A stretch of 64,000 nucleotides of DNA from Pseudoduganella danionis (lineage in GTDB: Bacteria > Pseudomonadota > Gammaproteobacteria > Burkholderiales > Burkholderiaceae_D): NCBI RefSeq assembly GCF_009720775.1, contig NZ_WNKW01000001.1, positions 1,054,001 to 1,118,000 on the forward strand. Direction: 5' to 3'. The position numbers and the translations under genes are program-made. Under the pieces are notes generated by a model, which was not told the origin of the DNA, did not search any database, and saw only the letters and a program-made list of their open reading frames with translations. This document shows, piece after piece, positions 1-6,907 of the stretch (the first letter of the stretch is position 1; each line of letters starts with the position of its first letter).

Positions 1-13
1 GCCCGGCTTTTTT
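1..13 (+). terminator. Possible tail of an upstream terminator (cut by window edge)
   Basis: The window opens with a GC-rich stretch running directly into six T residues (8-13). This looks like the 3' arm and U-tract of an intrinsic terminator whose left arm lies outside the window. In related bacteria dnaB often follows the rpsF-rpsR-rplI ribosomal genes, which would fit, but nothing of those genes is visible here. Confidence 0.3.
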
Positions 14-46
14 CTTGTCATGATTCTGTAGTACTGCACAAGCAGG

Positions 47-52
47 TATAAT
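47..52 (+). promoter_or_regulatory. Candidate -10 box just upstream of dnaB
   Basis: A perfect TATAAT lies 7 bases before the dnaB start codon. No good -35 hexamer is found at 16-18 bases; TTGTCA at 15-20 is 26 bases away. If used, it would give an almost leaderless message. It may also be chance, since an AGCAGG at 41-46 could serve as a distant ribosome binding site on a longer transcript. Confidence 0.25.
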
Positions 53-59
53 TCGCGCC

Positions 60-1445
60 ATGAACGCCCCCTCCGATCCGCAAGTCGATTCGCTACGCGT
101 CCCGCCGCATTCCATCGAAGCAGAACAGTCCGTTATTGGCGGTCTGCTGCGCGATAATGCAGCGTTCGACCGCATTGCGGATATGATGCATCCGGAAGAC
201 TTCTATCGCTACGACCACCGCATCATCTTCGAGCAGATCGTCAAGATGATCAATGCGTCCAAGCCGGCCGACGTGATCACCGTGTTCGAGAACCTGACCC
301 AGTTGGGCAAGGCCGAAGACGTGGGCGGTCTGGCCTACCTGAATGCGATGGCGCAGAATACCCCGTCGGCCGCGAATATCCGCCGCTATGCGGAAATCGT
401 GCGCGACCGCAGCATTCTGCGCCAGCTGATTACCGTGGCTGACGAAATTTCCGGTCAGGCCTTCAGCCCGCAAGGCAAGGAAGTCAAGCAGATGCTGGAC
501 GAGGCGGAATCGAAGATCTTCGCGATTGCCGAGCAGGGCGCCCGTGGCGCCGCCGGCTGGACTGCCGTGCAGCCGCTGCTGACCCAGGTGGTCGAGCGTA
601 TCGACGAGCTGTACTCGCGCGAAAACCAGTCGGAAATTACCGGCGTGCCTACCGGCTTTATCGACCTCGACCGCATGACGTCGGGGCTGCAGCCGGGCGA
701 TCTGGTGATTGTGGCCGGTCGTCCTTCCATGGGTAAAACGGCGTTCTCCGTCAATATCGGTGAAAACGTGGCGATTGAAGCGGGCCTGCCCGTGGCCGTG
801 TTCTCGATGGAGATGGGCGGCGCCCAGCTGGCCATGCGTATGCTCGGTTCGGTCGGCCAGCTTGACCAGCACCGTCTGCGTACCGGTCGTCTGCTCGACG
901 AAGACTGGCCACGCCTGACCCATGCTATCCAGAAGATGAACGACGCCCAGTTGTTCATCGACGAAACTCCGGCCTTGAATCCGATCGAGATGCGCGCCCG
1001 TGCGCGCCGGCTGTCGCGCCAGTGCGGCAAGCTCGGTCTGATCATCGTCGACTACCTGCAGCTGATGCAGGGCTCCACCCCGGGCGATAACCGCGCTTCG
1101 GAAATTTCCGAAATTTCGCGTAGCCTGAAAGGTCTGGCGAAAGAGCTGCAGTGCCCCGTGATTGCACTGTCGCAGCTGAACCGCTCGCTGGAGCAACGTC
1201 CCAATAAACGTCCCGTCATGTCCGACTTGCGCGAATCCGGCGCTATCGAGCAGGACGCGGACGTCATCATCTTCCTGTATCGCGACGAGGTCTACAACCC
1301 CGACTCGCCCGATAAGGGAACGGCCGAGATCATTATCGGTAAGCAGCGTAACGGCCCGATCGGCGCGGTACGTCTGACCTGGATCGGCCAGTACACCAAG
1401 TTTGGTAATTACGTCGGTAACCTGGCCCTGTATCAGGGTGATTAA
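60..1445 (+). CDS. dnaB: Replicative DNA helicase DnaB
   Basis: Hexameric 5'-3' helicase that unwinds DNA at the replication fork and recruits primase; cytoplasmic. The 461-residue protein has the usual family length. The N-terminal DnaB domain covers about residues 10-120 (it opens with PPHSIEAEQSVIGG), and the RecA-like ATPase domain follows. Walker A GRPSMGKT is at 220-227. Walker B is the LIIVDYLQLM segment, and the later SQLNRSLE and DLRESGAIEQDAD segments are typical DnaB motifs. The start at 60 gives the canonical N-terminus. No intein or insertion is present. The next gene begins 63 bases downstream and is functionally unrelated. Confidence 0.97.
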   Translation: MNAPSDPQVDSLRVPPHSIEAEQSVIGGLLRDNAAFDRIADMMHPEDFYRYDHRIIFEQIVKMINASKPADVITVFENLTQLGKAEDVGGLAYLNAMAQNTPSAANIRRYAEIVRDRSILRQLITVADEISGQAFSPQGKEVKQMLDEAESKIFAIAEQGARGAAGWTAVQPLLTQVVERIDELYSRENQSEITGVPTGFIDLDRMTSGLQPGDLVIVAGRPSMGKTAFSVNIGENVAIEAGLPVAVFSMEMGGAQLAMRMLGSVGQLDQHRLRTGRLLDEDWPRLTHAIQKMNDAQLFIDETPALNPIEMRARARRLSRQCGKLGLIIVDYLQLMQGSTPGDNRASEISEISRSLKGLAKELQCPVIALSQLNRSLEQRPNKRPVMSDLRESGAIEQDADVIIFLYRDEVYNPDSPDKGTAEIIIGKQRNGPIGAVRLTWIGQYTKFGNYVGNLALYQGD

Positions 1446-1508
1446 TCTTTACGTAGCCCCGTATCCCTGGGGCGACGATCTGCAGTACTTAATGAACGGA
1501 GAATACAA

Positions 1509-2135
1509 ATGTTTGGACGTTTGATGCCCACCGAGGGCAAATTTTTTGACCTGTTTAACCAGCACGCCGACCTGTGCGTCAAAGGTGCAAAAGAGATGCT
1601 GGGCCTGATGTCCAATTTCGATGATCTGGAAAATCGCGTGCACGCGATCGAGAGCATCGAGAAGCAGGCTGACAAAATCACTTACGCAACGGTAGACCTG
1701 TTGCACAAGACTTTCATCACCCCTATCGACCGTGACGACATCCACAAGCTGGTCACCAAGATGGACGATATTCTGGACCTGCTGGAAGATGCGGCCCAGA
1801 CCGTGTCGCTGTATGACCTGCACTCGGTCACGCCGGAAGCCAAGCGTCTGGCCGAACTGGTACTGGCCTGCTCGGAAAAAGTGCGCGACGCCGTGGCCCT
1901 GCTGCACAACATGGACAACTCGAAACAGATCGTTGCGATCTGCGAAGAAATCGACCGGCTGGAATCGGACGCCGACCATGTGATGCGCGCTGCCATGTCC
2001 AAGCTGTTCCGCGATGAACCGGACGTGCGCAACCTGATCAAGATGAAAGCCATCTACGAAATTCTGGAAACCGTGACTGACCGTTGCGAAGATGTGGCCA
2101 ACATCATCGAAGGCATCATCGTCGAAAACGCATAA
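1509..2135 (+). CDS. DUF47 family (PhoU-like) phosphate transport regulator
   Basis: A 208-residue all-helical protein of the DUF47/PhoU-like family. These proteins are encoded next to Pit-type phosphate transporters and are thought to modulate them in the cytoplasm. The N-terminus (MFGRLMPTEGKFFDLFNQHA) is characteristic, and the rest is acidic and helical with repeated D/E-rich segments. A good ribosome binding site (GGAGAA) lies 7 bases upstream. It is followed after 30 bases by the Pit transporter, and the two almost certainly form one operon. No Pho box was recognised upstream. The family assignment is firm; the biochemical role rests on the family and context. Confidence 0.9.
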   Translation: MFGRLMPTEGKFFDLFNQHADLCVKGAKEMLGLMSNFDDLENRVHAIESIEKQADKITYATVDLLHKTFITPIDRDDIHKLVTKMDDILDLLEDAAQTVSLYDLHSVTPEAKRLAELVLACSEKVRDAVALLHNMDNSKQIVAICEEIDRLESDADHVMRAAMSKLFRDEPDVRNLIKMKAIYEILETVTDRCEDVANIIEGIIVENA

Positions 2136-2165
2136 CGCATAACAACTACAAAAGAATAGTCCAAT

Positions 2166-3176
2166 ATGCATACCCTACAAATCAGCATCTATGTGCTGGG
2201 CCTGCTGATTGCCCTGGCACTGGTGTTCGACTTCATGAACGGCTTCCATGATGCCGCCAATGCGATTGCCACCGTGGTGTCTACCGGCGTGCTGAAACCG
2301 CAGGCGGCCGTGGCCATGGCCGCGCTGTTCAACTTCACGGCGATCTTCGTGGTCGGCCTGCACGTGGCCGGCACGGTGGGCAAGGGCACCATCGATCCCG
2401 GCGTGGTCGACCAGTACGTCATCTTCGGCGCGCTGGTAGGCGCCATCGTGTGGAATCTGTTCACCTGGTACTACGGCATTCCTTCCTCGTCCTCGCACGC
2501 GCTGATCGGCGGTCTGGTCGGTGCAGCCGTGGCCAAGTCCGGCACCAGCGCGCTGGTCGGCGGCGGCCTGCTGAAAACCGTGCAATGGATCGTGCTGTCG
2601 CCGCTGATGGGCTTCGTGTTCGGTTCCATTATCATGCTGGTGGTGTCGTGGATCTTCGTGCGTTCCACCCCGCGCCGGGTGGATAGCTGGTTCCGCCGCC
2701 TGCAGCTGGTGTCGGCCGCTTCCTACAGCCTCGGTCATGGCGGTAACGATGCGCAGAAAACCATCGGTATCATCTGGATGCTGCTGATCGCTGTCGGTCA
2801 GGTGCCTAGCAATGCGACCGAACCACCGCTGTGGGTGGTGGTAGCCTGCTACACGGCGATTTCGATCGGCACCCTGTTCGGTGGCTGGCGTATCGTCAAG
2901 ACCATGGGCCAGAAAATCACCAAGCTCAAACCGGTAGGCGGCTTCTGTGCCGAAACGGGTGGCGCCATCACGCTGCTGATCGCCAGCCACTTCGGTGTAC
3001 CGGTGTCGACCACCCATACCATCACCGGCGCCATCGTCGGTGTGGGCTCGTCGCAGAAGATGTCGGCCGTACGCTGGGGCGTAGCCGGTAACATCGTCTG
3101 GGCCTGGGTGTTCACCATTCCGGCATCGGCCTTCGTGGCCGCGCTGGCGTGGTGGATTGGTCAGCACATCATGTAA
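2166..3176 (+). CDS. pit: Inorganic phosphate transporter, Pit family
   Basis: Low-affinity inner-membrane phosphate (metal-phosphate) symporter of the PiT/PHO4 family. The 336-residue protein is mostly hydrophobic, with about ten predicted membrane segments. The two inverted-repeat signature regions are visible: DFMNGFHDAANAIATVVSTG near residue 23 and the SLGHGGNDAQKTIG segment near residue 194. The VSTTHTITGAIVGVG motif near the C-terminus is also typical. It lies 30 bases after the DUF47 gene, the usual partner. It is shorter than E. coli PitA (about 500 residues), as is common for PiT proteins paired with DUF47. Confidence 0.95.
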   Translation: MHTLQISIYVLGLLIALALVFDFMNGFHDAANAIATVVSTGVLKPQAAVAMAALFNFTAIFVVGLHVAGTVGKGTIDPGVVDQYVIFGALVGAIVWNLFTWYYGIPSSSSHALIGGLVGAAVAKSGTSALVGGGLLKTVQWIVLSPLMGFVFGSIIMLVVSWIFVRSTPRRVDSWFRRLQLVSAASYSLGHGGNDAQKTIGIIWMLLIAVGQVPSNATEPPLWVVVACYTAISIGTLFGGWRIVKTMGQKITKLKPVGGFCAETGGAITLLIASHFGVPVSTTHTITGAIVGVGSSQKMSAVRWGVAGNIVWAWVFTIPASAFVAALAWWIGQHIM

Positions 3177-3180
3177 TTGC

Positions 3181-3226
3181 TTGCCACCGGCTACTGGCGG
3201 TTCGCGCTAGTCGCCAGTGGCAATTT
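3181..3226 (+). terminator. Stem-loop after the phosphate transport operon
   Basis: TTGCCA (3181-3186) pairs with TGGCAA (3218-3223), and CTGGCG (3194-3199) pairs with CGCCAG (3212-3217), giving a two-part stem with a bulge. Only three T residues follow, so termination here is plausible but weak. It lies just after the Pit stop codon, and a second GC-rich inverted repeat follows at about 3233-3248. Confidence 0.35.
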
Positions 3227-3306
3227 CTGCGCGCGGGCCCAGGCCCGCTGCGGTGCCGCCAGCTTTGCACTATCATGGCTGCTGGCCGGCACCTGTCTCT
3301 TTTCCG

Positions 3307-4158
3307 ATGTTCATCCCGCGAAGCAAACTCTACACTCGCCGCAGGCAATTGCTGCAATCGTGCCGCCACGCGCTGCTGCTGGGCGGGCTGGTGCGCCATG
3401 TCAGCTACCGGCTGGGCCTGCATGGCCAGCTGGGCGTGAGCACGCACCACGTCAGCCTGCCACCGCGCCAGCGCCTGGCACGGCCGCTGAAAATCGCTTT
3501 TGCTTCCGACCTGCATGCGGGGCCATCCACCCATCCAGCCATCTTCGAACAACTGTTTGCCCGTTTGCAGCAGGAGCAGCCCGATCTGCTGCTGCTCGGT
3601 GGCGACTATGTGGCCGGCCCGGCTCATCATGCGGCCCAGCTGTGCGCAGGGCTGGCAGCCTGCCAGCCACCGCTGGGCAAGTTCGGCGTATTCGGCAACC
3701 ATGATCTGGCCACCGACGACGGCCACATCGGCGCCCTGTTTGCGGCGGCCGGTGTGCAGATGCTGGTCAACCGTGCCGTCGGGCTGGCTGCGCCGTTCCA
3801 GCAGGTGTCTGTGTGCGGCATGGATGATCCGTGGACGGGCGAGCCGAATCCGCGCATGACCTTTGCGCGCGCCGGTGCGGTGCGGATTTTTCTGGTGCAT
3901 GCACCCGATGGTTTGCTGACGCTGTCGGGCCAGCGCTACCACATCGCTTTTGCCGGCCATACCCATGGCGGCCAGATCGCGCGCCGCAATGGCCGACCGC
4001 TGGTCTGGCCCAAGGGGCCGCTGTCGCGCAAGCTTTATCATGGGCGGTATGCGGTGGCGGGCAATGGCGACCTGATTGTCACGCGCGGCGTGGGCTGCAG
4101 CACCATCCCCGTGCGCCTGAATGCTGATCCGGAACTGGTGATCTGTACCCTGCAATAG
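3307..4158 (+). CDS. Metallophosphoesterase (YkuE/calcineurin-like)
   Basis: Dinuclear-metal phosphoesterase of 283 residues. All family motifs are visible in order: SDLHAG, LLLGGDYV, FGNHD, the HAPDG histidine and GHTHGGQ. An in-frame start at 3217 exists, but it lies inside the stem-loop that follows the Pit gene. I prefer ATG 3307, which gives an N-terminus with TRRRQLLQ followed by a hydrophobic patch. That resembles a twin-arginine export signal, as in Bacillus YkuE. If so, the enzyme acts in the periplasm or at the membrane. The substrate cannot be read from the sequence; related enzymes act on UDP-sugars, lipid-linked or nucleotide phosphates. It converges with the next gene. Confidence 0.85.
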   Translation: MFIPRSKLYTRRRQLLQSCRHALLLGGLVRHVSYRLGLHGQLGVSTHHVSLPPRQRLARPLKIAFASDLHAGPSTHPAIFEQLFARLQQEQPDLLLLGGDYVAGPAHHAAQLCAGLAACQPPLGKFGVFGNHDLATDDGHIGALFAAAGVQMLVNRAVGLAAPFQQVSVCGMDDPWTGEPNPRMTFARAGAVRIFLVHAPDGLLTLSGQRYHIAFAGHTHGGQIARRNGRPLVWPKGPLSRKLYHGRYAVAGNGDLIVTRGVGCSTIPVRLNADPELVICTLQ

Positions 4159-4185
4159 GGCAGAGCGCAGCGCGCAGTCGCTGCC

Positions 4186-5082
4186 TTAGACTAGCTCGAC
4201 CGTCATGCCTTCGTAGGCGAGGAAGACTTTCAGTTCGCCCAACTGGTCTGCGTAGCGGCCCATGACTTCGGCAAACACGGCTTCCAGTTCATCGTCGCTA
4301 CGGGTCGGTTCGTGGTGGGTGCAGTACAGCGCCTTGACGCCGCAGCGCAGCGCCATGGCCAGCGCCGTATCGAACGTGCCGTGGCCCCAGCCCTGTTTGG
4401 CCGGATATTCTTCGCGCGTGTAGGAGCAGTCGGCAATCAGCGCATCCACGCCCTGCACCATGGCATCGATGGCGGCATTGCGCTCGGCCATCCAGTCGGC
4501 ATACGCCGCATGGTCGCTATGCCCGGCCGGGTAGATGTTGTAGAGCGGTTCATGGTCGCCCGTAAAGAACAGCGACTTGCCGCCCGACTCGATGCGGTAG
4601 CCCAGATCCGTGGCCGGATGGTTCATCACCACATTGCGTACCACGGCATCGTCCAGCATGTAGGGCTGTTCGATGGCAAGGTTCTGGTATTCGATGGTGG
4701 CATCCATCTGGGTTTCGCTGACGGGGAAATAACTATTTTGCAATTGCACGCCCATCACATGTTCGATGCCATCGCCCGTGTCGGGATCGACCGCGCCGTG
4801 TAGGCGTACCCGGCTATCCTTGACGAATAGGGGCGAGAAGAAGGGCAGGCCGTGGATATGGTCCCAGTGGCTGTGGGTAATGAAAATGTTGGCGTGGATA
4901 GCGCCGGTTTTATTCTGCAGCAGCGCCTGGGCAAGCGGGAAGATGCCGGTGCCGCCATCGAGGATGAGCAGGGTGTTGTTTTTGCTGCGCACTTCGATGC
5001 AGGTAGTGTTGCCGCCGTAGCGCGCGGTGCGCGGCCCCGGCGAGGGGATGGAACCCCGCACTCCCCAGAAGGTAAATTTCAT
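4186..5082 (-). CDS. MBL-fold metallohydrolase
   Basis: Metallo-beta-lactamase-fold hydrolase of 298 residues. The N-terminus MKFTFWGVRGSIPSPG and the following GGNTTCIEV are typical of the phosphoribosyl 1,2-cyclic phosphate phosphodiesterase/RNase Z-like branch. The metal motif THSHWDHIHG is present near residue 90, followed by NHPATDLGYRIE and the FTGDHEP aspartate region, then a late CTHHEP histidine. No signal peptide is seen, so it is probably cytoplasmic. The substrate is unknown. It is a single gene, convergent with the metallophosphoesterase and divergent from the signalling operon at 5.2 kb. Confidence 0.85.
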   Translation of the reverse strand: MKFTFWGVRGSIPSPGPRTARYGGNTTCIEVRSKNNTLLILDGGTGIFPLAQALLQNKTGAIHANIFITHSHWDHIHGLPFFSPLFVKDSRVRLHGAVDPDTGDGIEHVMGVQLQNSYFPVSETQMDATIEYQNLAIEQPYMLDDAVVRNVVMNHPATDLGYRIESGGKSLFFTGDHEPLYNIYPAGHSDHAAYADWMAERNAAIDAMVQGVDALIADCSYTREEYPAKQGWGHGTFDTALAMALRCGVKALYCTHHEPTRSDDELEAVFAEVMGRYADQLGELKVFLAYEGMTVELV

Positions 5083-5173
5083 GTGTTCTTCCCTGACTTT
5101 TTACTGATCGCTGCGGGCGATGATAGCTTTTTTTTTCGATAACAGGGAAAAAGTGACAACGATAGCGACTAAT

Positions 5174-5202
5174 TTGTGACGTGAGTCATTTCTTTCTATA
5201 CA
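5174..5202 (+). promoter_or_regulatory. Sigma-70 promoter with overlapping CRP-like site
   Basis: TTGTGA (5174-5179), a 17-base spacer and TATACA (5197-5202) form a good sigma-70 promoter. Overlapping the -35 is TGTGA-N6-TCATT (5175-5190), which matches 8 of 10 core positions of the CRP/Vfr consensus TGTGA-N6-TCACA. The promoter drives the GAF/HD-GYP and adenylate cyclase genes. It also rules out the GTG at 5181 as a start codon, since that codon lies inside the promoter. Confidence 0.55.
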
Positions 5203-5279
5203 CCGGCTTGCACCACGGATACACTCCAGATATCGACTGCGCCACGGGCGCTCACTTCTCCGTCGTGACACGTAAGGCC

Positions 5280-6899
5280 ATGCAAGAGTTGAATCAGACC
5301 CAGATAGCCCAGCGGCTGGAACAGTTAATCGAGCTTAGCGTCGAACTGGGCAAACGTCACGATACGGACGCGCTGCTGGAACGCATACTGCAGGTTGCGC
5401 GCGGCATGACCCATGCGGATGGCGGCACGCTGTACCGCCCCAGCGAAGACCAGCGCACGCTGGAATTTGCCATCCTGTTCAATAACACCTTGAACTTCTA
5501 CCAGGGCGGCGTCAGCGGCCAGCCTGTGACGGCGCCCGGCGTGCCGCTGTACGATGCTGCCGGCGAGCGCAATCTGGCGGCCGTTGCCGCCTATGCGGCC
5601 CATTTCGGCTTGTCCGTGAACATCGAGGATGTGTACAAGGCCGACGTATTCAACTTCTCTGGCATGGTCAAGTTCGACCAGATGCATGGCTACCATTCGC
5701 AATCTTTCCTGACGGTGCCCATGAGCGACCATGAGGGCGAGCTGGTCGGGGTGCTGCAGCTGATCAATGCCACCGATGCGGAAACGGGCCAGATCCGTGC
5801 GTTTAGCCAGACTGACCAGCGTTTCATCGAAGCGCTGGCGGCGCAGGCGGCCGTGGCCCTGACCAACCAGCGCCTGATCGCCCAGCTGGAAAACCTGCTG
5901 GAAGCGCTGGTCAACCTGATCAACATCGGCATCGACGATAAATCGCCTTACACGGGGCGGCACTGCCAGTTCGTCCCGGAGCTGACCATGATGCTGGCCG
6001 AAGCCGTGCACAATACGGCCACGGGGCCGATGGCAGATTTCCGCATGAGCGATGGCGACCGCAAGGAGCTCTGGCTGGCTGGCCTGCTGCACGATTGCGG
6101 CAAGATCACCACGCCCGTGCATGTGGTGGACAAGGCCAGCAAGCTGGAAACCATTTATGACCGTATCGCCACCGTCGATACGCGTTTCGAAGTGCTGCTG
6201 CGCGATGCTGAAATCGCCGCACTGAAACGCAAGCTGGCCGGTGCTGGCGAGCCTGCCCAGATCGATGCCGAGCTGGCGGCCGAACAGGCTGCGCTGCGCG
6301 CCGAGCGCGATTTCATCCGTTTGGCCAATGTGGGCGGCGAAGCCATGGCGGCGGCCGATCAGGAACGCGTGCGCAGCATCGCCCGGCGCAGCTGGACCGG
6401 GCCTGACGGTCAAGCGCACACCTTCCTGAGCGACAATGAAGTGCAGAACCTGACGATCAAGTACGGCACGCTGACGGAAGACGAGCGCAAGCAGATCAAC
6501 AACCACATCTCGATGACCATCAAGATGCTGGAGGCGCTGCCTTGGCCGAAACACTTGAAGAATGTGCCCGAATATGCGGGCGGCCACCACGAGCGCATGG
6601 ATGGCAAAGGCTATCCGCGTGGGCTGACGCGCGAGCAGATGTCGGTGCAGGCGCGCCTGATGGCCATCGCCGATATCTTCGAAGCACTGACGGCAGCCGA
6701 CCGCCCCTACAAGAAAGGCAAGCTGCTGTCGGAAGCCTTGCACATCCTGGGTAATTTCTCGCTCAACGGCCACATCGATCCCGATTTGTTCGACATCTTT
6801 ATTCGCAGCAAAGTCTATCTGCAGTTCGCGCACAAGAATATGGATCAGAAGCAAATCGACGCCATCGACGAAAGCCGCATCCCCGGCTACACGCCCTGA
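5280..6899 (+). CDS. GAF and HD-GYP domain phosphodiesterase (c-di-GMP signalling)
   Basis: Probable cyclic-di-GMP phosphodiesterase of 539 residues. A GAF sensor domain covers about residues 15-205, followed by an HD-GYP domain. Metal and signature residues are present: HD at 271-272 (LLHDCGKI) and HHERMDGKGYP at 436-446. The HD and GYP halves are separated by an unusually long segment, about residues 285-395. It includes a charged stretch rich in Ala, Glu and Arg that could form a coiled coil. No membrane segment is seen, so it is cytoplasmic. I chose ATG 5280 because the upstream GTG 5181 lies within the predicted promoter. The adenylate cyclase gene starts 8 bases after the stop, so the two are co-transcribed and join c-di-GMP and cAMP signalling. 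Confidence 0.88.
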   Translation: MQELNQTQIAQRLEQLIELSVELGKRHDTDALLERILQVARGMTHADGGTLYRPSEDQRTLEFAILFNNTLNFYQGGVSGQPVTAPGVPLYDAAGERNLAAVAAYAAHFGLSVNIEDVYKADVFNFSGMVKFDQMHGYHSQSFLTVPMSDHEGELVGVLQLINATDAETGQIRAFSQTDQRFIEALAAQAAVALTNQRLIAQLENLLEALVNLINIGIDDKSPYTGRHCQFVPELTMMLAEAVHNTATGPMADFRMSDGDRKELWLAGLLHDCGKITTPVHVVDKASKLETIYDRIATVDTRFEVLLRDAEIAALKRKLAGAGEPAQIDAELAAEQAALRAERDFIRLANVGGEAMAAADQERVRSIARRSWTGPDGQAHTFLSDNEVQNLTIKYGTLTEDERKQINNHISMTIKMLEALPWPKHLKNVPEYAGGHHERMDGKGYPRGLTREQMSVQARLMAIADIFEALTAADRPYKKGKLLSEALHILGNFSLNGHIDPDLFDIFIRSKVYLQFAHKNMDQKQIDAIDESRIPGYTP

Positions 6900-6907
6900 G
6901 TGCGGCC

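Noticed and set aside
1456..1475. Stem-loop between dnaB and the DUF47 gene as a terminator
   Set aside because: GCCCC and GGGGC can pair over a 7-8 base loop, but there is no T-run and the next gene has its own good ribosome binding site. It is too short to call.
5181..5279. GTG start for the GAF/HD-GYP protein
   Set aside because: The codon lies within a well-formed sigma-70 promoter (5174-5202), and the added residues do not resemble the family.
5325..6854. Long minus-strand open frame opposite the HD-GYP gene
   Set aside because: Its translation is rich in His, Gln, Arg and Gly with no domain, the usual antisense shadow of a GC-rich gene. Similar shadows opposite dnaB, arnT, the ABC genes and others were left out for the same reason.
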